Source: Beroe ovata
Lineage: Eukaryota; Ctenophora; Nuda; Beroida; Beroidae
Assembly (NCBI GenBank): GCA_946803715.1
Contig: CAMPET010000281.1
Location: 77,388-87,724, forward strand
DNA length: 10,337 nucleotides
Reading direction: 5' to 3'
The stretch's first letter is position 1. Each line of letters begins with the position of its first letter. The position numbers and the translations under genes were made by a program. The notes beneath the pieces are model-generated. The model made no database searches, was not told the DNA's origin, and saw only the letters and a program-made list of their open reading frames with translations. Positions 1 through 7,797 of the stretch are shown piece after piece.

Positions 1-710
1 ACTGTAAGGGGGAGGGGAGAGCTGTTACTCCACTCCAACAGAAGGAGAGGGGTATTGTCTTGGTTGTGATCTGGGGGGCATGAGGGGGAGAGTTGAGGAA
101 TGGGGGGAGAGAGCGGGGGAGAGTGTAAGTATAGGGAGGATAGATAAGGGTAATGGGATATAGAGGGGGATACTTAAGTGATATTTAACAGATGTGAGTA
201 GCTCGGACTGATACGGCCTATAATATGAAATCGGAAATGCGAAGTAAAGAAATGACGTCACAAGTTGTATATCTACCTGTCTGAATATATACAGCTATGG
301 ATGATTTAGGGTAATTGAGCTGCTCAATTAGTCCGAGCCAGGTTGGAAGGCTATGTGCACGGGACCTGGCCAGTATAGCCAGCAACACCGTGGGGTGGTG
401 GTCTTCAGAGCTCGTCTCCTCGGGTGTGGTGGTGTCTGGAGGAGATACGATATATAATGTGAGGCGATCCCATGCAAAAGCATGATCCATAACTGCAATC
501 CATAACGTCATGTGAGTTGATGTTCTTTAAAATAATGATCCTTATTAACGAAGCGGTCATATTTGGATATTCTTGGGGATAACATTTAGATAATGGAATA
601 TCTTGTCGTCTTGTAGATCATGAGACAGGTCTACCTGATTGTGTACTATCTGATATCGTGTCTGAGTGAAGGAGGGGGAGGAGAACAAGGAAAAGGAGAC
701 TTCTTGACAT
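1..710 (-). CDS. COLGALT1: Procollagen galactosyltransferase (COLGALT/GLT25D family), 5' part only, three exons visible
   Basis: Exons on the minus strand are 710-635, 435-277 and 70-1, continuing past the left edge. Introns are 634-436 (199 nt) and 276-71 (206 nt), both GT-AG and phase 1. Exon 1 encodes a clear signal peptide, MSRSLLFLVLLPLLHS, placing the protein in the secretory pathway. Exon 2 carries PTVLLAILARSRAHSLP followed by TWLGLIEQLNYP, which resembles the start of the glycosyltransferase domain of animal GLT25D proteins. Exon 3 continues with DHNQDNT and an L-x-EW motif, matching the conserved DHNxDNT segment. Known family members act in the ER lumen and transfer galactose to hydroxylysine of collagen. 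Most of the catalytic region and any ER-retention tail lie outside the window. The paralogue CERCAM cannot be excluded, so the symbol marks the family and not a specific orthologue. A possible 3' splice acceptor lies 13 nt before the ATG. Confidence 0.85.
253..260. promoter_or_regulatory. Full CRE palindrome TGACGTCA in COLGALT intron 2
   Basis: A perfect TGACGTCA, the CREB/ATF consensus, lies in the intron just after the second coding exon of the galactosyltransferase gene. It is seen directly. An 8-bp match can occur by chance, and no other promoter feature surrounds it, so function is only a possibility. Confidence 0.25.
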
Positions 711-1005
711 AGCTCTCAACACGCTGGACTTGGATGAAGAGGTTCAATATGGGGGAAATAAAATGATATAGATCAAATTCTTAATCAACAATCAAAATTT
801 TTGAAAGTTAAAAGTAAAACTCGTTTGTAAAATCAAGGAATAAATTACTGAAATGTTTTTATCATTTATGTTTATGTAATTGTACCTTTCACAATTCGAT
901 TCACTGTAAACTGATGATAAACTGAAATAAAATTCATATTCTAAGCAAAAAACGTCTGATTCACAAGTATACACGACATATCAACAATCACAATCCACCC
1001 TGTTT

Positions 1006-2350
1006 TCACACAGCTGTCCATTTACCGTCCCCGTCCACTTTTGCCGTCCCATCCACCTCCAACTTGTCCAATATCAAGGACACAATGCGTCTCGCACTTG
1101 CTATCAACGCCGGATCCTGCAGATTCTCCCTCTCATACACCCTGTCAGTGAGCTGTTCCACACTGACAACCTCCTCACTGCACCCCCTGAGACACTCCAA
1201 CACCCCTCTCTCCCGGTGTTGTCTGTGGGAAATATACCTGTCCACCACGTCCCCTCCCTCCACTATGCCATGTCCCGGGTATACAGTCCCTGGACCCAGT
1301 TCCCTGATCCGCAACAAGGACGCTATGTAGTCCGAGTAGGACGCGAAGTCACCTGATGATCCCCCCAGGATGGTATCCCCCGAAAAAAGCGCATCTTCCT
1401 CCTCGAGGTAGAGCGACAGCGAGTCAGGGGTGTGGCCCGGGGTGTGCAGAACTGTCAGAGTCACGCCCCCGGCCGTGGGGACCAGCTGCTGGTTGTCATG
1501 GAGAGGCGTGATTCTATCACGAGCTACAAATTGAGTATCAAGTTCATGAGGGATCTTGTACACGGGGATGTTCTCTCCTTCACGCCGGGACAGCATGTCT
1601 AGTACGCCGGGACAGCCCCCCATGTGGTCAGGATGGATGTGTGTAATGATGATCGAGGTTATGGTCAGCTGGAGACGGAGCAGGGTCGAAGAGAGGATTT
1701 CCAGGTAGTTGGAGTTGTTTGCTTCGCCTGAAAATAGGGGGGGAGAGGTATTTGTGAGAAGAAATCTGTAGAATCATCAGTGTATAATTCTTGTAGTAGG
1801 ACTAACTCTAACGAACAACTATACACTCGATGTATAATGTATTGTATACATTGTGAAGTGCTGGTGCACATGAGCTCTATAATAAACTAATTATCTGTTA
1901 ATGATCTCATTAGAACTAAATCCTATGAGCGTGTTATGACTTCATCCAGGCGGAGTAATTAAATGATGTATAACTAGAATATCATACCCAAAATAAAGTG
2001 CTTATATACCTAGAATATATTGTGAGAGACAGTTGTAGACATAGCTGTATTATGTACACTAGCGAACGAGTCAGAACTCAGAAACTTCTATGGCATCCCA
2101 TAGCACACAACTATACCTAAGTTGGAGTATAGGTAATCACTGTATGTAGTGAATTTGCAACCCTAATTAGGGTAATTAGCTAATTATCCCACTCACCAGT
2201 GTCTATGAGAGTTACATTGGGAGGCTGGCCCACGAGGTAAGTGTTTGTGCCCTGGAGAGTTTTGGGTCCGGGGTTCTGACCGAGAATCCTAGTCACCAGA
2301 GGGGAGAGCGTTTCCACATTCGGCAGCGAAGCGAGACCCTTTCTGTACAT
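1006..2350 (-). CDS. LACTB2: LACTB2-like mitochondrial endoribonuclease, metallo-beta-lactamase fold, two coding exons
   Basis: Exons on the minus strand are 2350-2197 and 1727-1006, joined across a 469-nt GT-AG intron (phase 1, acceptor preceded by a C-rich tract). The product is 291 aa; human LACTB2 is 288 aa. Visible landmarks are [16 protein letters not shown] near residues 26-41, IDTGE around 49-53, the metal-binding HxHxDH motif as HIHPDH at 81-86, and TPGH with the ligand His at about 150. They are followed by SGD with the bridging Asp at about 169 and YPGHG with the last His at about 204. All zinc ligands are therefore present. The last 60 or so residues fit the C-terminal winged-helix region. 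LACTB2 in mammals is a matrix endoribonuclease acting on single-stranded mitochondrial RNA. The ATG at 2350 is chosen because a good acceptor (TTGTTGTTCTTTAG) ends 14 nt upstream; without splicing there, the open frame would extend farther 5'. Confidence 0.93.
2161..2186. repeat. Two abutting perfect palindromes with TAATTA cores in the LACTB2 intron
   Basis: CCCTAATTAGGG (2161-2172) is directly followed by TAATTAGCTAATTA (2173-2186). Both are perfectly self-complementary, and together they hold three TAATTA homeodomain-type cores. They begin about 10 nt downstream of the LACTB2 splice donor on the minus strand. They could be transcription factor sites, a structured intron segment, or an accident in AT-rich sequence. 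Confidence 0.4.
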
Positions 2351-2364
2351 ACACGATGACGACA

Positions 2365-3049
2365 CTAAAGAACAACAATTTGTGAAAAGAGGGGCGTTGT
2401 ACGTAAATAGCATGGTGAATATTTTATTTCCTCGAAGTTGAAAATCATGCTCTTGTTCAATGTTCAATATCAGTTTTTTCCGTTTTGTAGAAACAGAGCA
2501 TAAAAACAATATTTTGCTCGTGTTTATTTGAACAGTTCGTTAATTTGGACGACATTGATAAAGCTAACTTAATATGATAGCTTGAATCTAATTTAATAAT
2601 GATACGTACAATAATGTGTCATAAAATCCAAACGTCGCATACAATATCACTCGCTCAAAATGAGGAATAGAACAATACTCAAATGAAAACTTGGCAAAAA
2701 CAGTGTATGTACAAACTTTATTCAAACCGACAACACGCAGTTACCAACATAACTCCACAATTGGACTAGAAATGTTGAAAGGATGAATTGAATTCATTCT
2801 ACAAGAGTACAAGGTTCAATTCAGTCAGAGCAACACAATTCAGATACATTATCAATAACAGCTGTTATTGCTGTACCTTTATCGTCTTACTATCTTAGTT
2901 TGTCGGCATTATTTTCATAATATCATTTGTAGATACAAAACTCAATGTCTACATACTATAACCAAAATATACTTATTCAAAATAATCAATACCTCAAGCA
3001 AGATAAATAGTTCGTAATAACGCCATAATCTTGTGTCTCTATGGTAAGA
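2365..3049. other. Intergenic and 5' region of LACTB2, no coding gene seen
   Basis: This AT-rich stretch lies between the LACTB2 start and the E-box array. It probably holds the LACTB2 5' untranslated region. The acceptor before the start codon is at 2366-2365, and possible upstream donors on the minus strand are GAG|gtattg near 2993 and ATA|gtaaga near 2888. A minus-strand AATAAA (2723-2718) could serve the EMRE transcript, about 430 nt after its stop. I saw no coding frame with family resemblance. Confidence 0.4.
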
Positions 3050-3050
3050 T

Positions 3051-3146
3051 CACGTGATGGTAACACGTCAGATCACGTGATTTATAACTCCCAATAAACA
3101 CGTGCCCGACACCCGAAGTCACGTGACGCTAATCAGTAATCACGTG
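3051..3146. promoter_or_regulatory. Array of five CACGTG E-boxes with 21-25 bp spacing
   Basis: CACGTG occurs at 3051, 3074, 3099, 3120 and 3141, with start-to-start distances of 23, 25, 21 and 21 bp. Four of the five are in the extended form TCACGTGA. The copy at 3118-3127 reads GTCACGTGAC, the ideal CLEAR/TFEB-MITF-USF type site. A CACGTC near-match is at 3064 and a CCAAT at 3091-3095. The last two sites belong to a diverged 21-bp direct repeat (3119-3139 and 3140-3160) that runs into the EMRE stop codon. The array lies downstream of EMRE and upstream of LACTB2 in the direction of transcription, so a LACTB2 promoter is the simplest reading. The sites are seen; binding and function are inferred. 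Confidence 0.65.
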
Positions 3147-3153
3147 ACGTTAA

Positions 3154-3531
3154 TTAGTCGTCATCGTCGTCATCATCTTCATACTCGAAGAGGGAGAACT
3201 CCTTCAGGAGCCAAGCTCCGTACTCGCTAGCCTTGGCTCCACAGTAGATCCCAGCCGCCACCACAACGGGTGCCTGAGAGAAAGTGGTGTCAAAGCTGGA
3301 AAATCGGATGGTGTCAATAACCGAATTGACACTTTTTGTCAACGAGCAAAGTGAGTTCCACCATTCACCATTGTCTATTGTATTGTATTATAGACTCACA
3401 CCGAGAGGTCCCAGCTTATTGATAGCCTTAGGGCACTCAGCAATCAGCCCCGAGTTGGTTGTCACGGTTCGTGTCAGGTGAGGGACCACTGGTCGGAACT
3501 TAACCACCTGCCGTAGGACCGTTCCAAACAT
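3154..3531 (-). CDS. SMDT1: EMRE: essential regulator subunit of the mitochondrial calcium uniporter, two exons, 83 aa
   Basis: Exons on the minus strand are 3531-3400 and 3273-3154, with a 126-nt phase-0 intron (donor GGT|gtgagt, acceptor TTTCTCTCAG). The predicted protein has a basic, Arg-containing presequence (MFGTVLRQVVKFRPVVPHLT), then TTNSGLIAECPKA. A small-residue-rich membrane segment follows around residues 41-67 (GPLGAPVVVAAGIYCGAK), then SEYGAWLLKEFSLF and the C-terminal tail EYEDDDDDDD. The length from the SG motif to the acidic tail is 48 residues, against 47 in human EMRE, and both share the SG, G, YxG, ALL/WLL-x-E, F and poly-Asp positions. EMRE sits in the mitochondrial inner membrane and links the MCU pore to MICU1. 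The human PKP motif is reduced to CPKA. The next possible acceptor upstream is excluded because it would put an in-frame stop in the second codon. A good acceptor (CATTCTTCTCTAG) ends 4 nt before the ATG. Confidence 0.85.
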
Positions 3532-4205
3532 ATCGCTAGAGAAGAATGTGGGGTCAGTTAGAGAGTAGATCTTGGGGATTGAATTGGGAATGCAACAACT
3601 TATTGAGAAAACATGACAGTATTGAAGTCGGAACGAAAATAAAAGCCGGAGATTTTGCTGATTTGATTCAAAAAAACACACATGCACTGAACCTATCCTA
3701 ATCAACGAATATTGTACAATGTGTACACTTATTGTTACCTAAGAGATCAAATAAGCATGATGCGGAAATCATCCACACCTGCACGCCTACTTTATGGAAA
3801 ATCATATTCAATTATTTTACTCTTTCTGAAAAAATCAGTCCTGTGTGAATATTCTCCATCAAGCGATGTAAAGCTGTCAAGGAAGAAAGTTCTACCAACA
3901 CTGTTTCAGACAAAGCATTAAATATCAAATATATTTAAACAAATTTTAAGATCATTCCAACAAAGAGTAGGTGAGTTCATTGACTAAAGATTGTTCAAGC
4001 TTGTACCAAATTGAAAAATTCTCACTTAATGCCTCGTAGGTACTTAGGTAATATTCCAGGAAAAATGATGGGAAACTCGAGTAGATCAAGTAATATGCTG
4101 GTGGAAAAATCATGATGTCTGAGAAAGTAATTTAATAGGACGTATACCTACTTACTCACAGTCAATCTAAAATCTTCTTCTACCACCATGTTGAACAGCG
4201 TTCAA
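3532..4205. other. Intergenic region between OGDH and EMRE, with possible 5'UTR intron of EMRE
   Basis: No protein with family resemblance is visible on either strand. On the minus strand a strong donor, ACT|gtgagtaag, lies at 4160/4159, just after the OGDH stop, and a good acceptor ends at 3536, 4 nt before the EMRE start. Together they could define a 624-nt 5'UTR intron of EMRE. A minus-strand ATTAAA lies between them. The rest is AT-rich unique-looking sequence. Confidence 0.4.
4131..4136 (-). terminator. Candidate poly(A) signal ATTAAA of OGDH
   Basis: The minus strand reads ATTAAA about 70 nt after the OGDH stop codon, a common variant of the cleavage and polyadenylation hexamer at a plausible distance. 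The hexamer is seen; its use is inferred. Confidence 0.4.
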
Positions 4206-7202
4206 CTAAGAGATGTGAAAACTGTCTTCGATCATCTTATAAAACTCTGTTTTATGGATCTTCTTGTTTCCAGTAGCGGCTGATGCAGCAGGTTCTCTTC
4301 CAATGTAAGTGAGATTCTGTTCTCCAGTCAGGTGTTTCTGTACCCGTGGACTGATGAAAGCCCATGCCCCGGCATTCTTATGCTCTTCCTGGACCCAGCA
4401 GATTTTTACACCCTCAGGATATCGCTTGAGTTCCTCCTCAACTCGAGCATGGGGGAAAGGATGGAGCTGCTCCAATCGTGTGATCGCCACTTCTCCCTCC
4501 ATACCACGCTTCTTCCTCTCCTCGATCAGATCATAGTACACTCTCCCCGAGCAGAAGAGTAGTTTTTTGCAATTGGATATGTCATTTGTTTCGGGGATCA
4601 CCGGTTTGAAGGATGTCCCAGTTGTCATTTCCGAGAACGAACTCTTGGCAAGAGGGTGTCGCAGCAGAGATTTAGGAGTGAATATAACCAGAGGTTTTCT
4701 GAAATTCATATGCATCTGTCGTCTTAGGGCATGGAACATATTGGCAGGTGTTGTGATATTGCAAATCTGCCAGTTACAATCCCACAGCTGCTGATCTTCA
4801 CTCACTCCCTCGTACGCAGAATCGTCGTCATCATTACACATCTGGAGGAACCGCTCCTTCCTCCCAGAGCTGTGCTCAGGACCCATGCCCTCCATTCCAT
4901 GAGGGAGGAGCATGACCAGCCCACTCTGCCTGTACCACTTGTCTTGCCCGGAGCTGATGAACTGATCAACAATCGTCTGGGCAGTGTTGAAAAAGTCTCC
5001 AAATTGAGCCTCCCAGATGACGAGTGAGTTAGGGTTGTGTTGACTGAACCCTAGTTCAAAACCAAGGACACCAAACTCAGAGAGTGAGCTATTGCTTACA
5101 CTGTACTTCTGTTGGGAAGAACTGAGGTTCTGAAGGGGGTTGTAAGTCTTCCCATCAACTTCCTGATCATGAAGAACGTGATGTCTATGAGAGAATGTTC
5201 CCCTTTCCACATCCTGTCCACTTAGCCTCACATGATATCCTTCCATGAGAAGAGAACCGAAGGCGAGGGCTTCTCCCAGAGCCCAGTCGGCTTGCATGTC
5301 TGTGACCATCTTCCTCCTACCCTTGAGAATTCTCTTGATCCCCGGATGTACTGTTATTGGTGGTTCCTCACTGAACTTCTCAGCTATTATTTTCAGGACA
5401 CTTTCATTCGTACCCGTGGGAGGAGTTGGAACCAAGATAGGGACCTTGTTGTCATCACATTTGAAGAAACCATTCCAGGGGCTGTCTAACCAGTCTGTCA
5501 ACTTCATCTTGGTGATACCCTGGCTGTTCTGATATGCATCATTTAAAATCTTGTCGAATGAGGCTATTTCAGCATCAATATCTTCCTTAGTAACGGTGTT
5601 TTCGGAAAGAAGTTGGGACGAATATTTACTGAGGACAGTTGGGGTTTCCTTGATTCGCTTAACCATGAGCGGCTGTGTGAAACTAGGCTCATCAGCCTCA
5701 TTGTGACCATTTCGGCGGTAGCACACCAGATCAAGCACAACATCTTTACCCCAATCAGCACGCCAATTTGCAGCAATATTGCACACATGCATCACTGCCT
5801 CAGGGTCGTCAGCATTGACGTGGAGTATGGGAGCATTCACCACTTTGGCAACATCTGTACAATATGGTGAGGACCGTGAAAATCGGGGATCTGTTGTGAA
5901 ACCTATCTGATTGTTCACCACTATATGAATCGTGCCCCCTGTTGTATAGCTAGACAAGTCACTGAGATGCATGGTTTCGTAAACAATTCCCTGGCCACTG
6001 TAAGCTGCATCTCCATGGAGCAGGATAGCCATGGTTTTCTTTCGGTCATCGTCACCCGTGAAGAACTGAGTAGCCCGAACTTTACCACAAACCACTGGAT
6101 TCACGGCCTCTAAATGAGAGGGATTGGCAACAACGGATAATTCCACTTCCTTGTTGGTTAGATGGTTAATACGACGATGGTACATTCCCAGATGGTACTT
6201 GACATCTCCGGATCCCTCATCCTCCGGAGCCATATCTGGATTGAACTGACTGAACAACTTTTCGAGCTCTTTCCTGCATACATTTGCCAGAACATTCAGT
6301 CTCCCACGATGAGGCATACCAATGACAAAGTTTTCAACTCCACGGGAAGAAGCGATGTCAATTATCTGTTTCATTGCAGGAATTAGTACCTCGCATCCCT
6401 CAAGACCGAATCTTTTTTCACTTGGCCACTTCTTTGCAAGGAATTCCTCGAACCTTGTTGATCTCACCAGACGAGCCAAGAGTATCCTCTTCTCTTCATT
6501 TGTCATGTCACTGATCCCTGGCTTCTCAATCCACTTCCTGATGTACTCCCTAGCTGCAGGATCCTGGATGTGCATGAACTCTGTCCCGATGGAACTACAG
6601 TATATCCTCTCTAGACGCTTGATCGTCTCCCTCAATGTGAGTTCGCTCTCCTCCCCACCGAGATATGTGTACTTGGGCAGCTGGAAGTATTGGTTCATGT
6701 CCTGTTTCGTGAAGTTGTAGTGCTCAAGTTTCAGGGTCTCAGGATGAGTATCATCCAGATCTGCAGCTCCAATCCCCAGAGGATCTAACTGTGCTATACG
6801 ATGCCCAGATGCTTGATAGCTCCGTAACAACCGCTGAAAGTTGTGGTGCTTATTGATCATGTTTTGGGCAGCTCGAGTGCTAATTGTAGAGGGATCCTGG
6901 GCATCGCCCGCAGCGATTTGTGGATGGGAAGGAGCAAATATGGGGTAAACGGGAAGGTTTGGGGCAGAAACGTGAGCTTCCCCTGGAGCAGCCCCACCCT
7001 CAGACCGTGAGAAGAAGATTTGCCATGATTTGTGAACACTTGCTGGATCTGCTTTCCAGCTCTCATACATCTCCTCAACATAATTAGAAGAGGATCCATT
7101 TAGGAAAGGTTCAGCCGCAGCTGTAGATTTAGAAGCAGCTGCCGCTTGTATAACCCGTTGTAAAGAGCCCTTGCCAAGAAATTTACTCCTCAAAGCATAC
7201 AT
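4206..7202 (-). CDS. OGDH: 2-oxoglutarate dehydrogenase E1 component, mitochondrial, single coding exon
   Basis: This is one uninterrupted frame of 998 aa; the human protein is 1023 aa. It is the thiamine-diphosphate subunit of the TCA-cycle 2-oxoglutarate dehydrogenase complex and decarboxylates 2-oxoglutarate before succinyl transfer to E2. The ATG at 7202 gives a presequence of about 29 residues with basic and no acidic residues, then AAEPFLNGSSSNYVEEMYESW-type sequence shared with animal OGDH. Landmarks are ADLD near 147-150, GMPHRGR near 295, HGDAA near 396 with NNQIGF near 430 (TPP/Mg2+ site), and GHNEADEPSFTQP near 499. Further on are SGQDVERGTFSHRH near 661 and PHGMEGMGPEHSS near 767, ending in EEHKNAGAW and the GNKK-containing tail. 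A frame upstream of the ATG stays open only to a nearby stop and has no other ATG. A candidate 3' splice site (TTTCACAATTTAG) ends 37 nt before the ATG, so an untranslated upstream exon is likely. It lacks introns, unlike all its neighbours. Confidence 0.97.
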   Translation of the reverse strand: MYALRSKFLGKGSLQRVIQAAAASKSTAAAEPFLNGSSSNYVEEMYESWKADPASVHKSWQIFFSRSEGGAAPGEAHVSAPNLPVYPIFAPSHPQIAAGDAQDPSTISTRAAQNMINKHHNFQRLLRSYQASGHRIAQLDPLGIGAADLDDTHPETLKLEHYNFTKQDMNQYFQLPKYTYLGGEESELTLRETIKRLERIYCSSIGTEFMHIQDPAAREYIRKWIEKPGISDMTNEEKRILLARLVRSTRFEEFLAKKWPSEKRFGLEGCEVLIPAMKQIIDIASSRGVENFVIGMPHRGRLNVLANVCRKELEKLFSQFNPDMAPEDEGSGDVKYHLGMYHRRINHLTNKEVELSVVANPSHLEAVNPVVCGKVRATQFFTGDDDRKKTMAILLHGDAAYSGQGIVYETMHLSDLSSYTTGGTIHIVVNNQIGFTTDPRFSRSSPYCTDVAKVVNAPILHVNADDPEAVMHVCNIAANWRADWGKDVVLDLVCYRRNGHNEADEPSFTQPLMVKRIKETPTVLSKYSSQLLSENTVTKEDIDAEIASFDKILNDAYQNSQGITKMKLTDWLDSPWNGFFKCDDNKVPILVPTPPTGTNESVLKIIAEKFSEEPPITVHPGIKRILKGRRKMVTDMQADWALGEALAFGSLLMEGYHVRLSGQDVERGTFSHRHHVLHDQEVDGKTYNPLQNLSSSQQKYSVSNSSLSEFGVLGFELGFSQHNPNSLVIWEAQFGDFFNTAQTIVDQFISSGQDKWYRQSGLVMLLPHGMEGMGPEHSSGRKERFLQMCNDDDDSAYEGVSEDQQLWDCNWQICNITTPANMFHALRRQMHMNFRKPLVIFTPKSLLRHPLAKSSFSEMTTGTSFKPVIPETNDISNCKKLLFCSGRVYYDLIEERKKRGMEGEVAITRLEQLHPFPHARVEEELKRYPEGVKICWVQEEHKNAGAWAFISPRVQKHLTGEQNLTYIGREPAASAATGNKKIHKTEFYKMIEDSFHIS

Positions 7203-7207
7203 CTTTG

Positions 7208-7216
7208 TTAAATCAT
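7208..7216 (-). promoter_or_regulatory. Two-codon upstream ORF (Met-Ile-stop) in the OGDH leader
   Basis: The minus strand reads ATG ATT TAA, out of frame with OGDH, and ends 5 nt before the OGDH ATG. If the mRNA begins at or upstream of the acceptor at 7240, ribosomes would meet this minimal uORF first. It is seen in sequence; any effect on translation is inferred. Confidence 0.35.
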
Positions 7217-7649
7217 TCAATCTTTGTTCGAAGCCAGACCTAAATTGTGAAACAAAAACGGGTTAGGACACAAAACTACAACAGCAATAAGACGATACAG
7301 ACATATATATATTTAGGATGTAGGTATTCACACCCCTAGAGGCGATAATTAATACATTAGCAAATCGTATAAACCTGTATATTAGCATGGATATGTGAAG
7401 CTTTTTTGGCATAGCTCAATAAAAACATCACACGCACTTCATTTCAACACCTACATTCAATAAAAAAGCAGTGGAGTTAATAATTTAGCAAATTAATACA
7501 TTTTAGTGATGGTGATGAATAGCAATAACTGTAGGTATTATGATCTCACCACATACTGCATGTGTGCCCAATGCCTAGATAATATATGGTTGCTCAGTTT
7601 TCAGTTGAACATGATAGTTGTTTCAGTAACAAATAATCATCTCAGATAA

Positions 7650-7655
7650 TTTATT
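7650..7655 (-). terminator. Candidate poly(A) signal AATAAA of MED20
   Basis: A minus-strand AATAAA lies about 143 nt after the MED20 stop codon and before the OGDH leader. It is the canonical hexamer at a usual distance. Cleavage at this place is inferred. Confidence 0.45.
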
Positions 7656-7797
7656 CAATTAAATTCAATTCGATTATAAATTTTTACAGCACATTACCAA
7701 AATATAAGTTTATACCTAGATTGTGGACCTTCAAGTTTGTGCTGAGGGCTGGCACCAAGTCAAAAAAATGCTTACTCAAAATTAATCTCAAATCACT

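Larger units (their letters stand above)
7203..7797. other. Intergenic region between MED20 and OGDH
   Basis: This AT-rich segment has no coding frame that I recognise. On the minus strand it holds the presumed MED20 3'UTR with an AATAAA, a candidate donor (TG|gtgagatcat) near 7549, and the candidate acceptor of the OGDH 5'UTR at 7241-7240. A short ATrich (TA)n run is near 7303-7311. The OGDH promoter is presumably here, but I see no clear element. Confidence 0.35.

Noticed and set aside
1-260. Purine-rich G tract on the plus strand, considered as a G-quadruplex or simple repeat
   Set aside because: On the coding (minus) strand it is mostly the pyrimidine-rich part of COLGALT intron 2 before the acceptor at 72-71, which explains it.
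1665-1871. 68-codon minus-strand frame overlapping LACTB2 exon 2
   Set aside because: It is in another frame over exon 2 and the intron; the phase-matched LACTB2 frame contains the HxHxDH motif.
3712-3921. Plus-strand open frame of about 69 codons between EMRE and OGDH
   Set aside because: It begins at a TTG rather than ATG, has no family resemblance, and lies in a same-strand intergenic gap that likely contains an EMRE leader intron.
4802-5532. Several plus- and minus-strand frames of 60-100 codons inside OGDH
   Set aside because: They are shadows of the conserved OGDH frame and carry no independent signal.
7203-7220. Upstream extension of OGDH by six residues from a TTG codon
   Set aside because: TTG is not a usual nuclear start codon in animals; the ATG at 7202 gives a good presequence. 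The frame upstream ends in a stop without another ATG.
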